From contig JADILM010000009.1 in NCBI GenBank assembly GCA_016617785.1, positions 186,001 through 250,000 of the forward strand: DNA of 64,000 nt. Direction: 5' to 3'. Below, one piece after another: positions 55,209-64,000 of the stretch; position 1 is the first letter of the stretch, and the number at the start of each line of letters is the position of its first letter. The position numbers and the translations under genes are program-made. Origin of the DNA: Sporobolomyces roseus (Eukaryota > Basidiomycota > Microbotryomycetes > Sporidiobolales > Sporidiobolaceae). The notes beneath the pieces are model-generated. The model did not search any database. It saw only the letters and a list, made by a program, of their open reading frames with translations, and was not told the origin of the DNA.

Positions 55209-57433
55209 ATGAGTACGACACCGTGGGGATCTACATCAATGAATCCCTCACCTGTCGCGGTCACACCATCATCTGAAGCGGGACCATCGACTTCCCAACC
55301 CACTTCATTCTCCTCAACTTGGGGTGCATTCGGATTACCACAGCCAACCAGAAACGCTACACAATCACAACCGAGCAACTTAACAATGCAACTTGAATCA
55401 CATCCAATCGATCAAACCTCTCTCACCTTGTTCCAACGTCGATCTCAACAACCCTTATCCTCGGGACAAGGCAATTCATTCGGATCGGGAAGGAGACCGA
55501 GCACATTAGGATTGAACGAGTCAGCGATGATGGAAGATGAGGACGAGAGATCGGATGCCTTGTTACAGCTATCGTCAAGTTTGAGGAAATTGAGCGGAGA
55601 TATCTCAATGTCAGCAACCTTCGACCCAGTTCTCCCCTCTAGCGCATTCACCATGTCTTCAAGATCAGCCAGGAGCAGATCAGCTTCCGAATCAGCTTCG
55701 AATCATCCCTTCCAACCTCCTCCTCCACCTCTCTTCTCCAACGTTCCTCCTTCCCCAGTCACCGTCGCTCGCGCTCTTCAAGCAGGACAAAAGACCCCTC
55801 CAGCAATGTTCCAACGTCGACTATTCAAAGATGATCATATGCTTGATGATGGATCGAATAGTGAAGCTAGGAGTAGTCGATCAGGAAGTTCGTCGGATGT
55901 TGGGAGTATCAGTAATAGTCAATTCTCGACGAGGGACAAGGGGAAACGGAAAGTCACTCTGAGCGACATGTTACAGGACGAGGATGATGAGATTGAGGAG
56001 TTGAGCGTTGGATTGAGTAGGAGCACGAGTGGGACGACGGACGAGATGGATTCGGCGAGAGTAGTGAGGAGACCGGTTAGCAGGAAACCAAACTTACTTG
56101 TGAGTCGCGCAGCTCTATCTATCTAATCAAGTACGTGAAGCTGATAGTTCACCGTTGTGGTCTCAAGCCTAAATCGAAATCCCATCTACGAGTTCTCTCG
56201 GAACTTCGAAGCGAGTCTGCACCTGCCGACCTATCCGCCGAGATCGCAAGTGAAGCTACACTTCATCGACTGTCTCGTTCTGGCGCATCGACAGTACCCC
56301 CTCTTCGCCCGTCGAGTCTACCCGGAGGATCCTCAACTCACCCTCATTCACATCACTTCGATTCTTCCGGTTCCTCTTTACCCTCAGCTTCTCACAACCT
56401 CCTCAACTCCGCAATGCGCCCGACTCCCAATCGATTCCCTGAGCAAGCAGAGGAGGACGATCCATTACTCATCTCACAAATCTCTGAAAACTCTTCTTCC
56501 GACGAAGATAACGTCGATCAAGATGATGCGGGAGTTACGGCGGATCTCGAGATAGGAAGTGATTGGGGAGGAGCGAGTACGAATGGAGGGTACGAAACGG
56601 GACCTGATGAGTCGGGAACGAATGCGATGAATACAGAGGAAGCGACAAGGAAGATGCAGATGGTTTGGAATGGGATCAGGAGTGGAGGTGGGAGCAAGAC
56701 GAGTATGAACGCTGCGAATATGGCAAAGAGTCCGGGCAGTGGGAGCAGAAGCAGTACGGGAATGGAGGTGGAGGTGAGTGTCCAGAAATTTCGAACATCT
56801 GATCTGATCAGTGCTGATGTTCCGAGTTCACCTACCTCGCAGAATCCGTTCAACATTCCTCAGACTCCTAGTGCAGCTTTCACTACTCGACCAGGAAAAC
56901 GGAAAAGTAAGCTCTTTCTCCTCGATAGTCGTTTCTTCGCCAGCAATGCTGATACTTCATAACTACGCCTCGCAGACATTGAAGATCGTTTCGAGCCCTA
57001 CTCTCACGCCTTGAAACGACGAGCCGTCTCACCAGCCGCATCTTCTCTCTCGCTTTCACCCGGTTTCGGCGCTCAAAACCCCTCTTCTTCCACAATCTCC
57101 ATCGCTCCTCTTACCTCTACTCTACCCGTCTCGATCCCCTCACCGACACTCTCCGCAACATCTCACCATCAAAACTTCTTCACCTCGATTCATCCAACGA
57201 GTCGATCAGTTGCTGGATCTCCCGTCGCTTCCTCCCTCTCTTCATCTGCTGGTCGAACAGGAGGATTCGGATATCCTGGATTCGGAATGGGAGGTGGATT
57301 GATGAGTGAACGCTATAGGACTCCGAGTACTGGTGCGAATATGGGAGAAGAACGAGTCAAGATGGATAGTGAAATTGAGAAGATGAGTCTGGGAGGAGGG
57401 AGAGCTGCTGCTGGGGAAGAGGAGGAGCTATAA
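55209..57433 (+). CDS. Ser-rich conserved fungal protein with NLLPK motif, probably nuclear
   Basis: No named function is known to me. The first in-frame ATG is 55209 (MSTTPWGSTSMNPSPVAV). Exon 1 is Ser/Pro-rich and disordered, with FQRRLFKDDHMLDDGS and KGKRKVTLSDMLQDEDDEIE. An intron of about 66 nt joins KPNLL to PKSKSHLRVLSELRSESAP, restoring an NLLPKxKxxLR block followed by EIASEATLHRLSRSG. I recall a similar block in other fungal hypothetical proteins. Later come acidic and Ser-rich parts, another intron (about 56906-56976) and DRFEPYSHALKRRAVSPA, a basic nuclear-signal-like motif. It ends at 57433 in a Glu run. The layout suggests a transcription-related regulator, but this is inference. 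A small internal intron near 56775 is possible. Confidence 0.6.
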
Positions 57434-57876
57434 GGGGGAACGAGAGGTATCGTTATCGATAATTGGAGTCGGTTTCTCGCTTTCTCCTTAACTTAGTTTT
57501 CGATTTCCTAAGTTGTCAAACTGTTGTCGTTTATACTCTGTACCCCTTTTCGTGCTCGTCATACTCGCTGATCTCACTTGTCCCCTGCGTGAGAGAGTAG
57601 AATAAGTGGTTTCAAGCGAGAAGAGGAGATACAAGTCGCGAGAAGAATTCGAAAGTACGACAACAAGGACAAAAGTGTCAAAACTACTATCGAGAGGCGG
57701 GGCTACAAGTTGAGAAAGAGAGTACAGAAGATGAAAGGAGAAGAAGCAGAAGAAGAAGAAGAGAAGGAGAGAGAGGAAGATACTGTTTCAAAGATTGTCC
57801 GCTTTCGAGAAATAGCAAGCGATAGATTCGGTTAAAGTACAATTAGCGATAGAGATTAGGAGTCGTGTACAGGAAG
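57434..57876. other. Convergent spacer
   Basis: The 3' flanks of the NLLPK gene and the Mei2-like gene. A purine-rich tract of AGAAG-type repeats lies at about 57710-57780. No gene is seen. Confidence 0.4.
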
Positions 57877-60800
57877 CTAGATATTCATGCCTTGAAAAGC
57901 TTGAGCGATCTTGAAGACTGGTTTCTGAGAAGGGAAGAGTCCGACGTTGGCAGCGTTCAAAGCTGATCGCATCTTTCGCACGGGATCGTCGCACACTGCG
58001 AGGATAGCTTTCACTCAGCCCTGCCTCGATAGAGGAGCTGAGATACAGAGCGGAACTCACTAGGGAAGCGTTCAGGTTGTCCTGCGTCTGGTCCTGAAGT
58101 GACGAAGAGTTTCGGACGACGACTTTCATCTTGATCGAGTACTGAAGAGTTACGGAAATGATTGATCAATGAAGCTTTGCCCTGCCAATTCTTTGTCGAT
58201 CAGTAAGGGCAGATGAAGCTGAGTAAGGAAGGAAGGAACTGACTTGAATGTTTGCGAAAGAGAGAACGCAGAGTTTGTCAGAGTTGCACATGTTCCAGCG
58301 AGTACCGAGTCGTTGTTTGCAGAACGAGAGGAGAGCAGCGAGTGAAGTGAAGTTGACGAAACCATCTAGAACGAGAGATTCCCCGTGAGCGAAGGTTCAT
58401 AGGGAGAAACGAAGAGGGCAGAAGACGAACAGCCGACATTGCACTGTGAGAGGAAGAAACCAGAGATGAGCTCCTGTTGTCCGAGCAGTCATTAGAGAGG
58501 GAGGAATACGTCGACTCACTCCTGTTGCGTAATCTGTTCGAAGGTAGAAGAAATCGAAAGACCTCCCGACGACCTGTAACTCAAGAGTCCGACTGAGTCA
58601 GAACTGGACTCGCGGCTTGGTAGAACTTCGAGCGTACCTCTTCGATGAATTGCATGACTTCGAAGTCCTTGAGCTTGTTCGGTACATTCTGTTGAGATTG
58701 CGAGACTGAATCAGTCACGTCGAAATGAGATTGAGAGTCGCAACGACGAACCTTGAGCATCAAAGTAGTCCTGACTTCGAGACCTGCGATGGTCGAAGAA
58801 CGTTTCAGCTTGAGCGCTATGCTTGCTGTAGGACTTCGAGAGACGCACCTTGTTCAATCCTCTCATAATTGATCACATTCGAAACCGGAATCTTATCATC
58901 CCTTACGATCCCAAAGCTAGGAGGTAACCTCGATTTGTTCTGACGATGACTTGTACGCTCAGGTTGACGGACTGGATTCGTTGGGAACGAAGGCGAGATC
59001 GAGGGGAGAGAAGGGAGATGGAATTGAGCTGAGCTGGGAGTTGAGGGTGAGAGAGGAGGCGAGAAAGGGTAAGACTGTCGGAAAGCGTCCTGCTTGTGAG
59101 AGGAATAGCTCGTCAGTGGTCATCGAGGAGCTACGATAGGTTAAGGTGAGCTAACTTGATTGAAACTTGAACTTCCGAACAGTCTATCATTCGAATCTGC
59201 TTCTTGTTTGACACGAGTCCAGGGAGCCTTCATCGAGGTTTGTTGATATTGCTGTGAGTAGTTGTAAGGACTGGGGGAAAGGGGAGGGGAAAGAGGAGAA
59301 GTTGCGAAAGTCGAAGTTGCGGCTTGTAATGCGGTCGAGCTATTAATCGCGCTTGGAGTTGAAGCTGGAGTTGGAAGTGGAGAGAAAGGAGCGAAAGTAG
59401 CGAAAGGCGAGAAGGCTGGATTGTCGGGAGCGTAACGAGCGGGAGTGTAGGGGTAATTGGAGAGAGTCGTCGAATTGTTGCCTGCGAACGAGGGAAGCGC
59501 AGTCGGCATCTCGGTGGACTAAGCCCAAGACTCGGTCTCATCAGCAGCTGCGTTGAGCGATGAGAGCGAAACAAGAACGCACGGATACTGATGGTTCGAA
59601 ACTGCAATGATATCTCAATCCGCCTCTTTCACTCCTATCCAATCCTTCCTTCGCCCTCTCCGCATTCCTATCATCGAAGTACTCGAAGATGTGCAACTTC
59701 TCCTCGACGACTTTGACGGAACGAATCTCGCCATAGCTCGAAAGGAGTGGGAGGGGAGTGAAGTGAGGGATCGAGTTGGAGAGGTCGGAGGAGACCGTGA
59801 ATACGACGACACCTTCTGATAGGGAGAGGAGAGGATTCGTTGAGGAATGATCGTGTAGCTATCAAAAGTGAAACGAAGATGTTGATCAGGTCAGGCTGGT
59901 CAGGAGAGGAGATTGTTGACTCACTTGTTCGAATTCTCTTCTAGTGATACAGCTAGCTTCCAACTGAGTATGTGCGAGACCCATGTTGGGAGGGTCGAAG
60001 TAGTCGATGGCCGAAATCGAATCACGAACATCGTGAAAGACGAGAACGACGATTCCTTCTGAAGATAAGCGAGAAGTGTAGCATCCTTTGAGGCTGAGCG
60101 ATTTGAGAGGGATCTATTGCGAGAGACCATGAGTAGGAAACTGGAATCATGGGCAAGATCAAGAGACATTGAGCATACGATGAGAGTATACCTCAAATCC
60201 TTCTCGCTTGAATGCTTGTCGATACCTTCTACCTTGACGTACCTCGTAGCTATCTTCTTCTTCTCGATGAAGATCGTGCCCCTCTCCTCTTCGTCCGGAA
60301 CGAGCAAATCACCCTTTGATCCTCCTCTCCCTTTCTTCGTCGGAGTAAGCTGGTCCTCTCCCGTTCTCTCTTCCTTGCTTCCATACTCAGTCTCGGGTAC
60401 TCTCAAAGCGCGAGGTGGCCAGGTAGCGTTGACGTGAGACGCGTTCAAGCTTGAGTCGATACGAGCGAAAGAAGAAGCGTCGTTGAGCTTGTGAGGAGTG
60501 ATAGGGAGAGAGGTCGATTGAGGGACAGGATCATCAGTTTGCGGTTTTCGTAGAGTATAGAAGCGAGAACGATTCGGTGTTTGCATAGCTCCTCCTCCTC
60601 CAACGGCGGGATCGAAAGAACGACTTTGAGGGAATGAATCTGAGTAACGTTTCGAGGGAGGTGTGTGATCGGGTGTGAGGAGCGAGTTGGACGAGTACGA
60701 ATGAGAAGCAAGAGCGTCGCGAGGAGGTGAGGAAGAAGAAGGGTTGAGCGAAGTTTTGGATTGCAGATCGAAGTCGCAAGAGGTCGAATCGCTAGACTTG

Positions 60801-61132
60801 AGAACCTGATCCTTCTCTTCGCTGGGGTAGTTAACAGTAGGTGAAGGATCTGTAAAAGACGATAGCGAGCCCGAGTGTGGTCAGCTATCTCTCTGCAAGG
60901 TTTGCGAGGATGAGGGAAGTTGACATTGGAGAGAAGTGTCAAACTCACCTGTTCCTACGCGTTTCTTCCTTCCAGCATCTCCGAGATCACCTTTTGAGTA
61001 CTCAGTAGAGACGGGAAGCCAAGGTGATGAAGCGTTGGAAAGTTGTTGATCTTTGAGATTGACTGGATGGGCAAGAGGAAAAGTTGAGGTGAAGACGTCT
61101 GATTCTGGGTTTGAAGCTGGAAGTGGTGTCAT
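57877..61132 (-). CDS. Mei2-like RNA-binding protein
   Basis: An RRM protein related to fission yeast Mei2, which binds RNA and drives entry into meiosis. The start at 61132 gives MTPLPASNPESDVFTSTF. A long disordered Ser/Pro region follows, then an N-terminal RRM (GTIFIEKKKIATRYVKVEGI; GIVVLVFHDVRDSISAIDYF) and a second RRM-like part (EKLHIFEYFDDRNAERARKD). After a Ser/Pro/Thr-rich linker the C-terminal Mei2-type RRM begins with NVINYERIEQ and EVRTTLMLKNVPNK. It continues DGFVNFTSLAALLSFCKQRL, RWNMCNSDKLCVLSFANIQ and KASLINHFRNSSVLDQDESR, and ends RPKLFVTSGPDAGQPERFP, VGLFPSQKPVFKIAQAFQG and MNI. This C-terminal order is diagnostic. About ten short introns are present. Confidence 0.87.
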
Positions 61133-62163
61133 GTTGTGAAGGAGCAAATCTTGGAAGTAATACAAAGGAGTTACAAAGCGAGTTGAGGAAGGGAAGTGAG
61201 AGGGAAGAAGAGAAGAGAGAAAGAGCGGTCAAACTTTAGGCTTTTCCCGCGACAACTTCAAGCGAAGATGTCGAGACGACTGCTGCATGATCTCGTCGTG
61301 ACTGAGTCGTGACTAAGAAGCTATGGAAGCAAGGCAGGTGCGATTCAAGCGTGAGTGAGCAGAGCAAAAGAGCTTTTCGCACCCGATTTAATTTCCCATT
61401 TTCGCAATCCTTTGCCTAACCTACTTGAGTCGACCCCTTGACCGCCTGACAACTCGCTGCGCGCGAAAGTTGACGTCGGAAGGAATAAGGTCGCAGCGAA
61501 AACGTCGATTTCGCAAAGGTCGCAAAAACAAGTGTTCAAAGCGAAGACAAGCCGCGTTCATTGCTATTCCTTACCTTTGATACACCTCGAATTACACATT
61601 TCTAATCTAGCGAAAAGATTACAAATTTTTGCGTGTTCGACTCAGAACGCGATCGAGTTTTCGCTGCTTCCTCATCTCCCGACTGAAAACTTGCCTTAGT
61701 TCTCTTACACCAGAGCTGCAGGACAGCCTACCAATCTCACGACCCTTACGACTACCGACCAAAGCGGACCTCGAAATCGAAATTGACGCGACTCTCGAGT
61801 TCATCAAATTCTTTCCCATCCTTTCTTCCTCCGCAACGGACAGCTTCAAGAGTGGAGCAAGTGACAGATTAGTAGTTGAATAGAGAATCAAGGTGAGTAG
61901 CAGTTACTTAAGAGGGATCGAGCAAGTGCTAGCGGCCTTAGCATCAATCTCCCTTTTTCCTTTCAATCCTCGAATTTCAGTACTCACGCATCTCTGTTCG
62001 CCCCGTAAATAGCTTCGAAGCAAACTAGAGCAGCACTTGAACTGGAAACACGCTCTCAATCACCCTTCCGATTACCTTTCCCTCGAACCGTTTCCTCATC
62101 ACTCTCCGCAACGACCTTTCTCTTCCTCCTCCACCTTTCATTTAACCCCTCCTTTCTTCGATC
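61133..62163. other. Divergent promoter region of Mei2-like and chitin synthase genes
   Basis: About 1 kb. A plus-strand open frame at about 61629-61883 ends near a good donor (AATCAAGGTGAGTAG at about 61890) and may be a spliced 5' UTR exon of the chitin synthase gene. Nothing else is recognised. Confidence 0.4.
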
Positions 62164-64000
62164 ATGTCACGGAATCCGAATCAAGGACTACACGGTCCAG
62201 GTTACACTCGACAAGCATCTTACGAACCTGATCCCAACAATTTCAACTCGACTTCTTATCCCGCCGAAACCACTGCTCCACATTACCCATCTCGTAGTCG
62301 ATCTACCGCCGTACCTACTGCACCATCAGGAGGAGTGAACCGACGACAAACAGTGAGAGGGGCAGTGAGGGGAACAGTGAGGGATGTCAACGAGAACCCT
62401 CGGGCTTCGATTATGCCTCAACGAGGTTTAACTCGAGGGAAGACTCTCACCCGACCAGATCGATTCGTCGCACCTGCACCATTGATCAACCCAGCTGGAG
62501 TAGGGAAAGCAGGGAAACAAGGAGGAGCGGTGAAAACGGAATTAATGAATGGAGTTCCAACTTTGACGACGAAAGAACCTTGGTGGGAACCTTGGGGACT
62601 CTTTGTCGAAGTGAGCACGTTCTGGGCACCGAGGTGGTTACTGAGAAAGTTTGGAATGACGGATCCTACGAAACAAAGGGCGTGGAAGGAGAAGTGTGCT
62701 TTGTGCGAGATCTCGATGATTATGATGGGAATTATTGGGTTTATTACCATTGGATTGAATCGGACACTGTGTCCGACAGATGGACCAAGATCGGAATCAG
62801 CGTTTACGAGGGTTGGGTCGACGAAAGGTGAGTTTGAGCGGAGCTTTGAATTCGATACGCTAGCTAATTCCCAAAGTTCCATACCTCTCACAGGTATGAT
62901 CGGTATCGAAGGATGGAACTTTCAAGTTTCCGACCCAACTCCGACTTCCCTCAGCATTCCCGCCAACTCGTTTGGAGGAACCGACGCGACTCCACTCTTC
63001 GATCGAAGCGGTTACTCTTTCCCTGCCTGTGAAGGTATCCGAAGACCTTACGCCACCGTCAGCCTCTGTACCTCGGCGACTCAAGGAAACGCTTCTTCCT
63101 GCACCCTCAAACAACCTACGACAAGCTATCTCACTTCCCAACTTCACCTCACGAATACAACGAAAGAAGTCGGTTACGATTGGGCTCAACTCGCCAACTT
63201 CACAAACTTCCTCGTCATTGACGGAAGCGTTCTCAACCTCACTCCATACATCAACGCTCATCCCACTCCCCTCGTCAACGATACTGTCGATGCAGCGATT
63301 CGATTCATTCTCAACGATCTCGACCCCAGCGGAGGAAAGGACGCGACTCGAGTCTTCTACAATGATAACGAACTCAAGGCATCCGTCGACTGCCTCACTC
63401 AACGTTATCAAGCCGGTCACATCGACAAGGTCTCTCCCGGTTGTTTCGTCTCGAACCTATTCCTCTACGTTTCCCTCATCCTCATCATGGGGATCGTTCT
63501 CGCTCGATTCGCAATGGCCTGCATCTTCAGTTGGTACCTCGCAGCAAGAATGGTCAAACCTCCGAAGAACCTCAAACGAAACGTTATCTCACCTGCCGTC
63601 TTACCCGAAGGAGCCAACATCGATATCGATAACAAGACTGGAGCTGCACCTTGGACCGAAGCCGCCGTCAAACGTCAACAAACTCGTCGATTACAGAAGA
63701 ACGCGACTAGGAAAGGGAGGGCAGCCGACATTCAAGATCTCGAGAAACCCTTACCTCGATCTCAGAGCGATGCGATGAGTGAACTCGATGCGGCACTACC
63801 AGTCAATCCGGATGGAATGATCAGTATGGCTTCGATCGGTGCCGAACTCTTCTGCGTTTGTCTCGTCACCTGTTACTCGGAGGGAGCTGAGGGAATCAAG
63901 ATCACGTTGGATTCAATCGCTGGAACTACATATTCGGATGCGAGGAAACTCATCTTCGTCGTGTGTGATGGAATGATTACTGGATCGGGGGAAAAGATGT
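62164..64000 (+). CDS. Chitin synthase, class IV (Chs3-like), 3' part beyond the window
   Basis: A membrane enzyme that polymerises UDP-GlcNAc into cell-wall chitin. The start at 62164 gives MSRNPNQGLHGPGYTRQASY. The basic, Ser/Thr-rich N-terminus is followed by PWWEPWGLFVEVSTFWAPRW and a first membrane segment (ISMIMMGIIGFITIGLN, about 62710-62760). One intron at about 62828-62894 joins to GMIGIEGWNFQVSDP. A large extracytoplasmic region with several N-x-S/T sites follows, then a second membrane span (LFLYVSLILIMGIVLARF) and the start of the catalytic domain (FCVCLVTCYSEGAEGIKIT, DARKLIFVVCDGMITGSGEK). The order and the TCYSEGxEG block fit class IV/division 2 enzymes. The QxxRW catalytic motif lies beyond the window end. 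Confidence 0.9.
   Translation, partial: MSRNPNQGLHGPGYTRQASYEPDPNNFNSTSYPAETTAPHYPSRSRSTAVPTAPSGGVNRRQTVRGAVRGTVRDVNENPRASIMPQRGLTRGKTLTRPDRFVAPAPLINPAGVGKAGKQGGAVKTELMNGVPTLTTKEPWWEPWGLFVEVSTFWAPRWLLRKFGMTDPTKQRAWKEKCALCEISMIMMGIIGFITIGLNRTLCPTDGPRSESAFTRVGSTKGEFERSFEFDTLANSQSSIPLTGMIGIEGWNFQVSDPTPTSLSIPANSFGGTDATPLFDRSGYSFPACEGIRRPYATVSLCTSATQGNASSCTLKQPTTSYLTSQLHLTNTTKEVGYDWAQLANFTNFLVIDGSVLNLTPYINAHPTPLVNDTVDAAIRFILNDLDPSGGKDATRVFYNDNELKASVDCLTQRYQAGHIDKVSPGCFVSNLFLYVSLILIMGIVLARFAMACIFSWYLAARMVKPPKNLKRNVISPAVLPEGANIDIDNKTGAAPWTEAAVKRQQTRRLQKNATRKGRAADIQDLEKPLPRSQSDAMSELDAALPVNPDGMISMASIGAELFCVCLVTCYSEGAEGIKITLDSIAGTTYSDARKLIFVVCDGMITGSGEKM

Noticed and set aside
1..64000. tRNA, rRNA, CRISPR arrays, transposon coding regions or terminal inverted repeats
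   Set aside because: I looked for T-loop sequences with paired arms, regularly spaced repeats, reverse transcriptase or transposase motifs, and found none convincing. Repeated DNA in the island is explained by gene and promoter duplication.

Overview
This is fungal nuclear DNA, most likely from a basidiomycete of the Pucciniomycotina, with a Microbotryomycetes-type yeast as the best guess. The basis is dense protein genes cut by many short introns (about 40-90 nt, mostly GT-AG with a few GC-AG), conserved eukaryotic housekeeping genes, a chitin synthase and a Mei2-like RNA-binding protein. No operons, prokaryotic features, tRNA or rRNA genes were seen. All gene models were spliced by eye, so exon edges are approximate unless a reading-frame check is mentioned.

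Left arm (1-16.8 kb), conserved single-copy genes: eRF1 (partial, minus); a WD40-like protein of the DUF2415 type (plus); an asparagine-synthetase-domain protein beginning MCGI (minus); a lone F-box protein (minus); a hotdog-fold acyl-CoA thioesterase (minus); the mitochondrial GrpE/Mge1 co-chaperone (minus); a Sec20-type ER SNARE with an enormous acidic luminal tail ending in HVEL (plus); and a small unknown protein (plus).

Centre (17-55 kb), an accessory-looking island built from two expanding gene families. One family has four MYND zinc-finger genes, arranged as two pairs (A-B and C-D) with a shared upstream repeat. The other has nine F-box/LRR-like genes, arranged as E1-E3 between the MYND pairs, then F1-F3 on the plus strand and F4-F6 on the minus strand. 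All nine share a W-centred acidic motif at the extreme C-terminus. The island contains a MYND copy broken by an in-frame TAA, a 5'-truncated F-box relic, inverted copies of about 500 bp of promoter/leader DNA, and several GC-AG introns. Interspersed are an Rrn11/TAF1A-like Pol I factor, a secreted GH26-like glycoside hydrolase and bleomycin hydrolase.

Right arm (55-64 kb), conserved genes again: a Ser-rich, probably nuclear fungal protein (plus), a Mei2-like RNA-binding protein (minus), and the 5' part of a class IV-type chitin synthase (plus) cut by the window end.

The most interesting part is the island, where putative F-box substrate receptors and MYND protein-interaction proteins have been duplicated side by side. 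A joint role, for example in protein turnover or allorecognition-like processes, is only inference from co-localisation.
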